Shown: piece after piece, positions 51,321 through 61,892 of the stretch | How the letters are laid out: each line of letters begins with the position of its first letter | Numbering within the stretch: the stretch's first letter is position 1 | Assembly: GCF_019059575.1 (NCBI RefSeq) | Contig: NW_024882960.1 | Location: 1 to 64,000 of the forward strand | DNA: 64,000 bases | From: Amphibalanus amphitrite | Taxonomy: Eukaryota > Arthropoda > Thecostraca > Balanomorpha > Balanidae | Reading direction: 5' to 3' | Position numbers and translations under genes: made by a program | The notes under the pieces: generated by a model | Told to the model about the DNA's origin: nothing | Database searches by the model: none | What the model saw: only the letters and a program-made list of their open reading frames with translations

Positions 51321-51673
51321 TATATCGCTAATGTGTAAGTGTGTTTGTGGAGCTATCGCCTTCATCCACTCCCGGGGGCCATGGATGCAAGCCACCTAGG
51401 CCACGCCCGGGGTGTCCGGCCAGATAGCTTCTGTGTCTCGAGTGGGCCTCAACCTTTAAGAGGGATCCCTGTCGAGAACCGCGAGAGGGATGGGCAGGTG
51501 CCGATTGCCGCCGCCGCCGCCGGAGGGACGCAAACGCGCGCGCTCGCAAACATGGACGAAATCACGGCGCAACAAGAACAATGGAAACAAAGACAATTAC
51601 GATGAAACCACGAGAAAAACCAAGAGAAACCAAGAAAAACCAAGAGAAAATCATGTGTCCAAGGAGTTGGGGG
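51321..51673 (+). other. Possible 5' region of a non-LTR retrotransposon
   Basis: A GC-rich stretch starts near 51340 (GGAGCTATCGCCTTCATCC) and runs into an A-rich CAAGAGAAACCAAGAAAAACC repeat (51605-51655). The layout resembles 5' leaders of some non-LTR elements and it lies just before the duplicated structured unit. This is a weak guess from layout. Confidence 0.25.
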
Positions 51674-51740
51674 AGGAGCCCACCGCCGCGTGCCAATGGT
51701 CCCCGCGGCGGCGGCTGGTGCCCGTAAGCTCGGGGCTCCT
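51674..51740 (+). repeat. Structured 67-bp unit, copy 1
   Basis: The unit begins AGGAGCCC and ends GGGGCTCCT, so its ends pair. Inside, CCGCCGCG pairs with CGCGGCGG around the loop TGCCAATGGTCCC, and CCCG-TAAGCT-CGGG forms a second hairpin. Together these allow a three-way junction. Copy 2 lies at 51880-51946, 206 bp downstream, identical except for one base that I can see. Confidence 0.7.
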
Positions 51741-51879
51741 ACAAAACCCCCAAGTGCTGACTGGTATGATTAGAGAACTGACGTTTCAGTGAAGACTCCA
51801 GTGACGTAACAATCCATTAAACGGGTCGTTGCGGACGGCATAGTGCCGACACCTCTTTCTCCAAGCAGATGGGGGGCAG

Positions 51880-51946
51880 AGGAGCCCGCCGCCGCGTGCC
51901 AATGGTCCCCGCGGCGGCGGCTGGTGCCCGTAAGCTCGGGGCTCCT
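51880..51946 (+). repeat. Structured 67-bp unit, copy 2
   Basis: Same as copy 1, with the CACC of copy 1 read as CGCC. The flanking sequences differ, so the duplicated segment is sharply limited to the foldable unit. Confidence 0.7.
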
Positions 51947-52047
51947 TAATTGACATGGCCAGTATCCAGGAAATCAAAAAGATTGAGTCCCGCGCCCAGA
52001 ACCGCTATCGACGGCTTGCCGACCACGGAACTGAGCGCGAGACTGTG

Positions 52048-52338
52048 CTATATGGATCGTTCAAGTTTAGTATTGTGTAGAAAAACGAAAAGAAGGTCAA
52101 GTAGGTCTGGATTTGAATCACCAAGAAGAGTAGGGAGCGTCATTGGAAGTTGATTAGTAGTCGTATATCTTTTCATCGGTTGTCTTTCAACGTCGTATAG
52201 GGGGCAATGTAGAAGAAAATGTTGGATTGTATATCTTATATTACATCGATGGCATAGCATACCGATGTAGTTATATAGAGCCGTGTCCCTCCCGTTCCAG
52301 CGCAGTGCCGTGGGGCGGCCGGCCCGCCCCCGCGGCAC
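52048..52338 (-). pseudogene. C-terminal remnant of a non-LTR retrotransposon polyprotein
   Basis: Residues 29-45 read CHRCNIRYTIQHFLLHC, a C-x2-C-x7-H-x4-C cluster followed by PLYDVER. This cluster typically closes ORF2 in several RNase H-bearing non-LTR clades (C-x2-C ... H-x2-L-x-C-P-x-Y/F ... R). Nothing upstream on the same strand looks like reverse transcriptase or RNase H: the sequence becomes GC-rich and unrelated above about 52290. It is a short 3' fragment, independent of the element at 44.5-47.2 kb. Confidence 0.65.
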
Positions 52339-52700
52339 AGCGCCGGACTGCCGGCCTCCAATCGATGGCGCCTAGCCCACATGTTGCCGCCGTACAGCTG
52401 TAATCACGTTATTTGGACCGTTCGTTCACGTTCCTTTCCGTGATTGAATAATGCGTCGACGCCCCGCGGGAGGCCACCACCTGGATGACGGATTACCGGA
52501 GCAGCGAGAGGCGCTCGGCCGCTGATGTATGCACGCTCGCTGCCGCCGCGCCGCGCAGGAACACGCCCCAGGGCAGGTCTCAGGAGGCGCCCGGGGCGGA
52601 GACGCGACGGTGACTACGCCGGTCGGACAATGAAATGAGCAGCGATGGCGGAAGTCTGGGATTGGGTGAGGTCGGCAGACGGGGCAGTGGATAAATGCAT
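52339..52700. other. CpG-rich island upstream of a candidate promoter
   Basis: CpG-dense to about 52660 and immediately upstream of the TATA-type promoter at 52722. No coding region is recognised. Confidence 0.5.
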
Positions 52701-52721
52701 CGGATGATAATCGTTTGGGTG

Positions 52722-52791
52722 TATAAAAAGTGGTGGAAGGCGGCCATAGTGAATATTACAACTCATTTGAGCGGTGCATCCGTTACTAAAG
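52722..52791 (+). promoter_or_regulatory. Candidate TATA promoter and 5' UTR exon with splice donor
   Basis: TATAAAA at 52722-52728 is followed by an initiator-like ACTCATTTG (about 52761-52769). A near-perfect 5' splice site (CTAAAG/GTGAGT) comes next, with the intron starting at 52792. The spacing from TATA to the initiator-like A (about 43 bp) is longer than the usual 30 bp, so transcription may start earlier, near 52750. I find no confident downstream coding exon. The gene, if any, may lie beyond a long intron. Confidence 0.35.
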
Positions 52792-52799
52792 GTGAGTTT

Positions 52800-53709
52800 G
52801 GGTACTGAACGATCACATATTTCTTTTTTTTTAAGTTTCTTATGGCTAATACCTAGTCCTACCCACTGCTGCTTTGGTAAAAAACCTGGATTGAATAATG
52901 GATACCTACATACTGGAAAACCTATGGATTTTGCAGCTTTTTCCCTTTGATTTTTTTCACATTCAATGAGACTCTACCAGAGAAATCTGAAATTGTTCAA
53001 TGTTGGTGTGTAGCACTAGCAGCACTGCAATTGTTTCAGACTGACCGTTAGTGGTCCATCCCAGCCTGACCCCGCCCCGCCCCTCCTCCCGCCAGCTGCC
53101 GGTCACACTCTGGTGACCTCAGTCACGTGACAGATCAGCCAGCTGTCACCCCTCCCCCTCCCCCCCCCGTGGGTCCAAATCAGCTGTCGGCCAGGGGCGG
53201 CAGCTGGCACTGCGGCCTGGTCAGCCACCCGAAACAAGCATGGCGTGCATGGATTGTAACACAGGCAAACAGATACAGTTCATTAATCAGACAGTGGGAG
53301 CACTTTCCAAATATCGGGGATGTGTTCGAAACTGCTTTATATGAAAGAATCACGCGTGTCCACTTTCTAATTGTTGCAATGAAAACAGAGATTGATAGGT
53401 ATAATAAGCCAAAAAAGAAAAAAAAATGTGCGACGACAAAGGCTGAATTATGGCGAACCTTCAATTATCACCGACTTTTAGGACTTCTTTTTTATTGTAT
53501 ACCGATAGGTAGCTGTAGTGTCGTATGAAATGGCGCTGGGCCGACGCGGCCGGCAGCCGGCGTGGGGAGACCGGCGGCCGACCTGCCCCGCGGCGGTCAC
53601 GTGGGCAAGGTGACGCCGGCTGGCCGTGGCCCGGCCGGGGCAGAGCTGGTGGAGCGCCGGTCAGCGACGGACGCTTTCGCGTGGCCGAAAATGTGCGACC
53701 GCATTTAGC
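52800..53709. other. Intergenic or intronic; GC-rich patches
   Basis: GC-rich patches lie at about 53040-53240 and 53520-53700, with AT-rich DNA between. No domain is recognised in the open frames. Confidence 0.45.
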
Positions 53710-53717
53710 AATAGTTT

Positions 53718-53880
53718 CAGTGGCGGATCCAGGAGGGGCAAAATGGGCATTTGCCCCTCCCAAATGGCATAATTTTAACATTACGCCTATGGACGAGGCA
53801 TGGAAAGAAACGATAAATTGTTATGGTTTGCCCACCCCCCCCCCCCCCAAAAAAAAAACTCTGAGCTGCATCCGCCTCTG
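53718..53880. mobile_element. hAT-type MITE, 163 bp, with 8-bp target duplication
   Basis: The left end begins CAGTGGCGGATCCAGGAGGG and the right end finishes GCATCCGCCTCTG, an imperfect inverse. The 8-bp target duplication AATAGTTT is exact at 53710-53717 and 53881-53888. An 8-bp duplication with CAG...CTG ends is characteristic of the hAT superfamily. A C-run and A-run (about 53836-53858) lie near the right end. There is no coding capacity. Confidence 0.93.
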
Positions 53881-53888
53881 AATAGTTT

Positions 53889-55309
53889 AAGTCATTAGCC
53901 AGTGTTGATGTGAGCAATATACAGCAGTGGCCTCCCAACATCCCCTACATACATGCACATACTGGTGGTAATGTAAATTAATGGAATGGATAAGACACTT
54001 CAAGTCTTCAGCTGCCAGTTACCACTTCTTCAAATAATTATGCCTGCTTAGTTTTGCATAGCCAATCCACCCTAACATGAAATCAATCGAAGATTCACCA
54101 CTGATTCGGCCACTCCTTCCGAATAGGTACTGCATATTACAACATTTCCATATGTCGCTGACGCTGTGCCGACACTCGCCCCTTGTAGTACGCCGTCGGT
54201 GATCAGTGAATCACGTATGTACATCAGTCCGACGGTCGTCGCCACGCACCTGCACGTGCCAGAAGAGTAAACGACGGTGCGTCGCCGGGCGCGATATTGC
54301 CTCGAGCGCGTGTGCAAATGACGTTTGTCCAGCGGCGTATTACGTAGCATTAGACGGACTCATGCAACGCAGTCATAGACGAATTAGAGACGGGAACGTA
54401 CCGTCAAAAGGGAGCTAACACGCGACCACTTTTCGTATATTTTCCATCGCTACCTGACAAATGGTTAACGGGTGCGTCTATTGACCTTGGTTTGGGTCCA
54501 GTGGCCGACATTTTAGTGATTCCGGGCAAGCTCAGTGATTTTGTTGCCGTTGATGTCAATGCATTCCTTTGAGGGCTAGGTGCTTGTGCATACACACAAG
54601 AGTGCAAGAACACTTATGAATTATGGTATTTGATCTATACAGTCGAATCATTTTTGGTTGATACATTTGTGCTCGGTTTATTTACGGTTTCCCAGATAAA
54701 ATGAAAAGTACCTATAGCATCTGCATTATCGTTCGTAAATAAAAAGACACATCTATAAATGGATACGATACGGAATACCTAATATCTGACAGTCTTGTTC
54801 ACACATTTAGTGAGTCCCGCATTGGAAAAAATATAATGATAATCCACATTAAAACATTGGTATTGATGAGACAGAACGCATATGCAAACATCGCGTCCTT
54901 TGGCCGTGCGACGCCGCTGCCTGCGTCATGGTTTGGGTCCGATTTCTACGGAAACGTACCCAGCAATCCCACGGTCCCGTTGTTCATGCATTGTTCACGA
55001 ATGGAAGCAAGCTCCGCGTCTGAAATTCCGCACGCAATTCAGGATGGGGTTTCAGTGACGTAGCTTTGAATATATCATCATAAGAAATAATGGTCTCATG
55101 CAAGCTGCAAGTCTGGACAGCGTACATGACTCCAAGCAAACTCATTAGCAAAGCTAGCGTCTCAGCCAATTAGCTGATATTCCGGGGTGTTGTTTTAGCT
55201 CAGTCAGTGTAATGCCACAAATGGAGTAGGTAACTAGATACAGTTGGTAAAATAAAACGATCATCCCGCAAGGGTGCAATGTTTATCAAGCAGATTCACC
55301 GCCTGTCGT
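53889..55309. other. Intergenic, no gene recognised
   Basis: AT-rich, unique-looking sequence. No supported gene or repeat. Confidence 0.45.
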
Positions 55310-55790
55310 CACGATAGGTGACGGTCTAATCGATGGCCCATCCTCTGCCGCCGCGGGGTCTACTCTAACCTCGGGGCAGGTGTCCTGGCGGCCACCCCTC
55401 CGCAGACACGACAGCCGGTCCCCGGCACCTAACGAGCCAATCCGGTCAGCGTTCGACGCGTCGAAAAACACACACACACGTCGCCGGCCGCCGCGCGCCG
55501 GCCGCCGGCCGACCGCTCGGACGCACCGTTCGGGCCGATCGCGGCTGTCGCCTATCAGCGCAGTCCCATTCATAATTAATGTCGAACAGCGCAGGTCGAC
55601 TCGACTAATGACCGGGGACAGGTGGTCAGCAGTGAGAACAGGTGACCGGGCAACAGATGGCAACTGACCGTCGTCCGATTGGCCGCCGTCGAGGTGAATT
55701 ATTCAGCCGGCGGCCGGCGGCGCCGCAGGGCACAGGTCGGGCCGCAGGGGGCGGCAGGGGCGCGGAGGGGTGAAAGGTGGCATGTGACGC
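55310..55790. other. CpG-rich island
   Basis: CpG-dense stretch with open frames on both strands that reflect composition. A short CACACACAC run lies near 55469-55477. No gene is recognised. Confidence 0.5.
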
Positions 55791-56346
55791 CGATCAAGGG
55801 GTCCGTTTGAACACACAGGGCCGTTGCTGAGATCATAGTGATAACTATCAGGTGGTGGTAATTGGGTAATTTGCGTCGATAAAGCCAGGTCTAACGGCCA
55901 TGTTGCTATTTTTATATGGGTGCATATGTGTCAAAACAGCACTTTTAGGCCACGAACAGGATTATCTATGTTTTGTGGATGACGATAAAAATGTATTGTT
56001 AATATGAGTCGCAAATATAGAGTTCAATTCGGATCGATTGAAATGCTGTCAAAAGAGGCATTCGAGTGAATGTCCTTTCCGGTGGTCTAAAACAGCATTT
56101 TTATTGTATTTCTTACTGCTTTTTCCACCTCCATAGAAAAGCAAAATCTTACGTTAATAATGACTGAGATAAAACAAATTCATATTAGAGTAGTTCTAAT
56201 GCTGTACTCGAAGAAGCTGCAACAAGTTTCTCCCGCATCAACACTTGAGCAACACTGGAGCAGATTCAAGAAAAATATCTGCTCGTATTGTTTGATTGAA
56301 AAGACCTTCGTAATGAGTTCAGGTGTCGCTTACCACGATAATTGTT
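55791..56346. other. Intergenic, no gene recognised
   Basis: AT-rich with no supported feature. Confidence 0.45.
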
Positions 56347-56554
56347 AACGTACCCCCGCAATGATCAATTTAACACCTTCCCTGAAAATTTCATGGCCCT
56401 GACCCAAAAAGACTTTTGACCTGTGACCTACTTTCCGAGACCATGTTTGGCCGGAATCGCGATTCGGCGTATGTCGGCTCGCATTAGCCGCGCGTTTGCA
56501 AGCTTTTCGTGGTTTCAAACGTTCACACATGTGATTTGATGTTGCTCCCATGCA

Positions 56555-58629
56555 TTAACCCGCGCCCCGCTGGGGGGGGGGGCAGAATCTGCCCCCTCCC
56601 GTTTTTCGCCAATAACTTCTAAACGCGTTACGCCAGCAACGTCTAACTGTCAGTACCTTATCATACATCAATGTGACACGTTTTCTGAAAATTTGAGCGA
56701 AATCCGTCGGAAAGATTTTGAGAAATTGACGTTTTAGTGACGTCATGTTCGCCATTTTCGCCTCAAAAACGGCAAAATTTCAAACGCCGCTAACATCTTC
56801 ATTGTTAAAGGAATCAAGACGTAACAAAAAAGTTATACGTGATTATACTTTGTCTATCAAATGGCTATATCAGTTTTTTGAAAATGTTGGATTTTTGCCT
56901 AATTTTTTCTTCAAAAAACTGACTTTTTTGGAAAAATAATTATAAAATCCAAAATTTTGAGTGTATCGAAAACACCGGAATATATGTCAGAGAAGTGGTC
57001 TATATGCACCTACATACCAATTTTTAGAAGAATCGGTTCAAAAATGTGGGAGTTATTCAAAATTTTATGACGTCACGACACACAAAAATTTTGAAAAATG
57101 ATTTTTTGGAAGTTCTCGACCTCGTACGGAAACAAAAATAGCACCATTCGATTCGCCGTGAAAAAACTGCATCAGATAGACACCTTTTTAGGCCTTAAAA
57201 ACCAACTTAAAAATTTGACCTCACTTGACCTGACCTTGACCTGACCCCGACCTGAACTTCATCCAGAGGTGGTCCATATCGCTTATTGAGTGTGCCTATT
57301 GAATTCTATGAGTAAAATGACCCATAAAACATGTGTCGCACATGCCCTTTTCTATATTTTGTTTTTGGTGACCTGACCTGACCTGACCTTGCCCTTGACC
57401 TTTGAATGACATTGTATGCAACGAATATTGTCTTGGTAGTCTAAGAACACGTTTTGGGCAATCAGTCTCAGTCCATTCTTCGGCAACTACGGTGCAAGGC
57501 CGATACTGTATAAACTTGCATTTTGCACCCTTGACCTGACCTTGACCTGACCTCTGACCTACTAAAGCAAAAAAAATTGGGCTCTTAACCCTCGCATGTG
57601 TAGGGGGGGTCGGATGGACCCCCCCCCATGGTTTTTCGCGAATAACTCGCGTAAAAAGCGGCCGATCGCGACGAAACTTTCAGTACCCTCGCATTGATCA
57701 ATTTTACACCTACCCTGAAAATTTCATGACCCTGACCCAAATGACCTTTGACCTGTGACCTCTTTTCCGAGACCATGTTTGGCCGGAATCGTGATTTCGC
57801 GTATGTCGGCTCGCACTAGCCGCGTGTTTGCAAGCTTTACGTGGTTTCAAACGTTCAAACATGTGATTTGATGTTACTCCAGTGTGTGTCAAGGTCACCT
57901 GAAGGTCAGGTCAGGTCATTGACCTTTGGTGACCTCGGGTGACCTCGGTTCACTTTTTCGAGTTTTACATGTTTCTAGGCTAGTTTTTGGAGCTGAATTC
58001 GAATTTAGCAACCATTTGAACATTTACGAAGTAGTTCTGGTGACTTCGTAACATGTTACGAAGCTGTCAGAGGCGGTTGACACGTACTACGAATACCCGT
58101 CACGACGCCTACTGGTTGACCTGACCTGACCTGACCCGACCTGGTCTAAATGCTTCAAGACATCATCTGTGATCAAAACTAACACGATATTCGTGATCAG
58201 CACCCCGAAAAACCCCTTAGCAGCCACACTTTACGACTTTCTAACAGGTCCCGATTTTCCCGACTTTGGGTCATTGACCTGACCTGAAAGGTCACCCAAT
58301 GACCTAGGACCTTAAAATTGGGTATCATCGGCTTCCTCTCGTCACGGGCAACACGCTCGTTTTTTCCGCGAAGCTCTAGCTCGATCAGGGGTCAAACGGC
58401 AAGGGGGGGTCCAACCGACCCCCCCCCCCCCCCTACACATTAGAAGCTGGCAAACGCCGCACACATGCGAGGGTTAAGATCCGCCTTGTTGAGAGCTTTC
58501 GATTGCCGTTTTCCCCGTCTTTCTACGACCATCATCGGTTCGGAAGTTAGATGCGGGAGGGCAGAATCTGCCCCCCCCCTCCCCCAGCAGGGCGCGTATG
58601 GCTGAATAGCCCAGCGGGGCGCGGGTTAA
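56555..58629. mobile_element. TTAA element A3, inserted in C0 and itself interrupted by C1
   Basis: TTAA lies at 56555-56558 and 58626-58629. Without the inner insertion it is about 1178 bp and collinear with A2. The left end is simple with a G-run / CAGAATCT / C hairpin. The right end is complex, with CCCAGCAGGGCGCG at 58583-58596 and CCCAGCGGGGCGCG at 58610-58623, 27 bp apart. The interior has the same TGACCT clusters as A2. It interrupts C0 between GATGTTGCTCCC and GTCAAGGTCACC. Confidence 0.85.
57585..58477. mobile_element. TTAA element C1, inserted in A3, 885 bp
   Basis: TTAA lies at 57585-57588 and 58474-58477. The left end is simple: CCCTCGCATGTGTA, then G7 / TCGGATGGA / C9. The right end is complex: G7 / TCCAACCGA / C15 (58403-58433), then ACACAT at 58435-58440 and 58461-58466 (26 bp apart) and CGAGGG. 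A2 lacks this insertion and reads GGGCTCCTAAGATCCGCC, against GGGCTC-TTAA...TTAA-GATCCGCC here. That is a paralogous empty site. AGGTCA words cluster near 57894-57960, and TGACCT words near 58110-58145. Confidence 0.9.
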
Positions 58630-59193
58630 GGTGGATGTCAAGGTCACCTGAAGGCCAGGTCAGGTCATTGGCCTTTGGTGACCTTGGTTCACTTTTTCGA
58701 GTTTTACATGTTTCTAGGCTAGTTTTTGGTGCTAAATTCGGATTTCGCAGCCATTTGAACATTTACGAAGTAGTTTTAGTGCCTTCGTAACATGTTACCA
58801 AGCTTTCAGAGGCGGTTGACACGTACTACGAATACCCGTCACGACCCCTACTGGTTGATCTGACCTGACCTAACCCGATCTGGTCTAAATGCTTAAAGAC
58901 ATCATTTGTGATCAAAACTAACACGATATTCGTGATCAGCACCCCGAAAAAACATGGCAGCCACACTTTACGACTTTCTAATAGGTCCCGATTTTCCCGA
59001 CTTTTGGGTCATTGACCTGACCTGGAAGGTCAACCGATGACCTAAGACCTTAAAATTGGGCATCATCGGCTTCCTCTTGTGACGGATAACACGCTTGTTT
59101 TTCCGCGAAGCTCTAGCTCGATCAGGGACCAAACGCGAGGGGGGAGGGTATGCCGTCGAAGGACGCAAAATGGCCTGTGCCGGCGAGGGTTAA

Positions 59194-60130
59194 GTTGCAA
59201 TACAAGGAAAATATCGTATTTGTGCATGTCAAATTTTTGAACAGCAGTTCATTATCAATTATAGAGGAAAACGTCATCTGAAATTTAAATTTTTCATCAC
59301 GATTTTCCACGCAAGACGATAAGCACTATTTCATTGCAATGATCCGATTGGTTGTTTTTCTAGCGTAAAATGATTTATTTTATGAATTAATGATAGATAT
59401 TTGGTTTTAACCGCAACGCGATCTATCCAAAAGTGAACTTCGAAGAATGTTCGGAACTTGCAAGAAACGGTATGCCATGGCAGTCTGCCCCCTCGAACTC
59501 CCAATATCATATCTTTCTGGATTTTAATATTCCACAAAAGAGTACCTTTTTGCAATTCATGAATCCCGGAAAACGATTTGAAGCAGACCTGCAGTGTTCC
59601 ATTTTTGGGAATTTTGGGTGGAAAATCACACCTAATGGGTAAAATATTTTCATCCCCAAAACCAGGTAAATTGGAATTCTTTCATCTTTGAAAAATGCTC
59701 AACTCATGGTCAACAATTAACAGCCAGATTACCAGATATACCTAGCAGCGCCATATAGACAGTTAGAATAGAACTTATAGGTTTGCTACATAATACATAA
59801 TTTCCATGAAAAAAATTCGAAATCAAGGCACAAACCCAACAAGTCACCCTGACTGACAACGAAAGAAAATAACCTTGCACACTTCCAGCTGTTAATAACA
59901 AATATGCGTTGAATGACCTTGATCACCTCAACTGTTTGTAAAAGCAGGCTTGTGTTCTGAATAAATGCTTTTGGATATTCATAACAACTATGATTAGTGG
60001 TTTGCTGCCAACGCAAAACGGATGAGCCGCTGCTTGCGCAAATTAAACACTACCTCTGCATTTCGCTTTTGACTAAGTTGCGCAGGATACGCCTACAAAA
60101 TTTTCATCTTTGGACCCGCAGTCAGCTGGG
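59194..60130. other. Intergenic, no gene recognised
   Basis: AT-rich, unique-looking sequence between the nested transposons and the 214-bp satellite. Confidence 0.45.
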
Positions 60131-61230
60131 CACACCCTGGCACACCCTAGGGATGAATTTAAAACTTGATTTGCTCTAACTTCTTTCATATACAAATTAG
60201 GGGTATGAGACAGGTACCAACTTATTCTACATTCATTTCTGATCCTATTGTATCAATTTCACCACAAATTATGTCCGTCAATGGCTTCTAGAGGACTTTA
60301 AAGCTCGATGCGTCGGGCCTGGCAGAGGTCCAAGATGAGAAAAGCCACCCTGCGCACACCCTAGGGATGAATTTAAAACTCCGCGGGCTCTGGCTGGTTT
60401 CATAGGTAAAATAATGTTTTGAGACCGATGCCAATATATTCTGCGTTTATTTCTGAGCCTATCGCATTAATTTCGCCACAAATTATGTCCGTCAATGGCT
60501 TCTAGAGGACTTTAAAGCTCGAGGCGTCGCGCCTGGTAGAGGTCCAAGATGAGAAAAGCCACCCTGGGCACACCCTAGGGATGAATTTAAAACTCCGCGG
60601 GCTCTGGCTGGTTTCATAGGTAAAATAATGTTTTGAGACCGATGCCAATATATTCTGCGTTTATTTCTGAGCCTATCGCATTAATTTCGCCACAAATTAT
60701 GTCCGTCAATGGCTTCTAGAGGACTTTAAAGCTCGAGGCGTCGCGCCTGGTAGAGGTCCAAGATGAGAAAAGCCACCCTGGGCACACCCTAGGGATGAAT
60801 TTAAAACTCCGCGGGCTCTGGCTGGTTTCATAGGCAAAATAATGTTTTGAGACCGATACTAATTTATTCTGCGTTCTTTTCTGATCATATTATATCAATT
60901 TCACCACAAATTATTTACGTTATTAGTTTTTAGATGTCTTTAAAACTCGAGGCGTCGGGTCGGGCAGGGGTTCAAGATGACTGACACGCCACCCTGGCAC
61001 ACCCTAGGGATGAATATGAAACTCAGTGGACTCTGGCAGGTTTCATACGCGAAATGAGGTTATAAGACCGGTAATGATGTATTTTACGTTAATTTCTCAT
61101 GCCTTTGCAATAATCTTACCGCCAATTATTCATTTCAATTAGTTTCTAAAGGTTTTTAAACACGAAGCGTTCGGCCGAGGGAAAGCCAAGATGAATGAAA
61201 GGATGCCTTGGCACACCTCTAGGGATAAAT
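60131..61230 (+). repeat. 214-bp satellite array, about five units
   Basis: The landmark CACACCCTAG starts at 60141, 60355, 60569, 60783 and 60998, with a diverged CACACCTCTAG at 61212. This gives a period of 214-215 bp. The units starting at 60355 and 60569 are almost identical, while the outer units are clearly diverged. That is the pattern of recent unequal exchange or conversion in the middle. A shorter duplicate of the landmark (CACACCCTGG) sits at 60131. Confidence 0.95.
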
Positions 61231-61314
61231 TTAAGATACGGTATTCCCAGATCTGCCCAATACATGTTCTGAAGCTGGTAGATGGGATTAAGAAGGCCCT
61301 ATCTTTTTAATAAA

Positions 61315-61540
61315 TTATCCCTCGCCCGTATAGGGGGGGGGGTCGAACGAACCACCCCCTCGTTTTTTCGAGAATAACTCGCGTAAAAAGCGGCCGATCG
61401 CGACGAAACTTTCAGGACCCTCGAGTCAATTAATTTGACACCTACTCTGAAAATCTCATATTCCTGACCCAAATGACCTTTGACCTGTGACCTATTTCTT
61501 GAGGCCATGTTTGGCCGGAATCGCGATTCGGCGAGCCGCT
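61315..61540. mobile_element. Truncated TTAA-family element C3
   Basis: TTAT at 61315-61318 precedes CCCTCGCCCGTATA, then G10 / TCGAACGA / a short C run. The next roughly 180 bp match the left part of C1/C2 (AATAACTCGCGTAAAAAGCG onward). Homology stops near 61535 inside the GGCCGGAATCGCGATTCGG region, and sequence of a different repeat follows. The right end is missing. Confidence 0.75.
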
Positions 61541-61892
61541 AATGCGTTCCGTTCACTCCCGCTCCGTTTCGGGTGTTCTGGTCAGTTGTGCTCTCGCTTT
61601 CCCTTCCGCTTGGGGTGTCCTGATCAGCGATCCTCCGTTCCGTTGCAGTTGCTCTGATCAGTGATCACTGATGCCCTCCGTTCTGTTGCGGGTGCTCTGA
61701 TCACTGATCACTGATCATTGACGCTCTCACTCAGCACTTATCACGTGACATGATACGAAGCTACCGCTCCGTTTCGGTGGCCGGCCATGAGGTTGGTGGC
61801 ATCCTTTTATCATTTTTTTGCATCCCGTTCCGTTCCGATATGGATGCCCTGGTTACTGGTTAGTTGCACGCTTTTTATTGCGATATTGCGTA
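61541..61892 (+). repeat. Degenerate GTTCCG / CTGATCA repeat, left part
   Basis: Words such as CTCCGTTCCGTTGC, GGTGCTCTGATCA and CTGATCACTGATCA recur with a period of about 45-50 bp. The same type of sequence resumes after element C2 (about 62790-62930: CGTTCCGTTTGGGGTGCCC), so C2 inserted into this array. Confidence 0.65.

Larger units (their letters stand above)
56350..59193. mobile_element. TTAA element C0, split by nested insertions
   Basis: Element C0 occupies about 56350-56554 and 58630-59189. The two parts align in order to element C1/C2 (AAAATTTCATGGCCCTGACCC; then GTCAAGGTCACCTGAAGG and on to the right end). The left terminus and hairpin (about 115 bp) are missing. The right end finishes GCCGGCGAGGG with TTAA at 59190-59193, and its hairpin is degraded. 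Its body is interrupted by element A3. It is more diverged than C1 and C2, as expected for the oldest layer. Confidence 0.75.

Noticed and set aside
51674..51740. HDV-like or hammerhead ribozyme
   Set aside because: The pairing gives a plain three-way junction. I could not fit the nested double pseudoknot of HDV ribozymes or the hammerhead core (CTGATGA ... GAAA).
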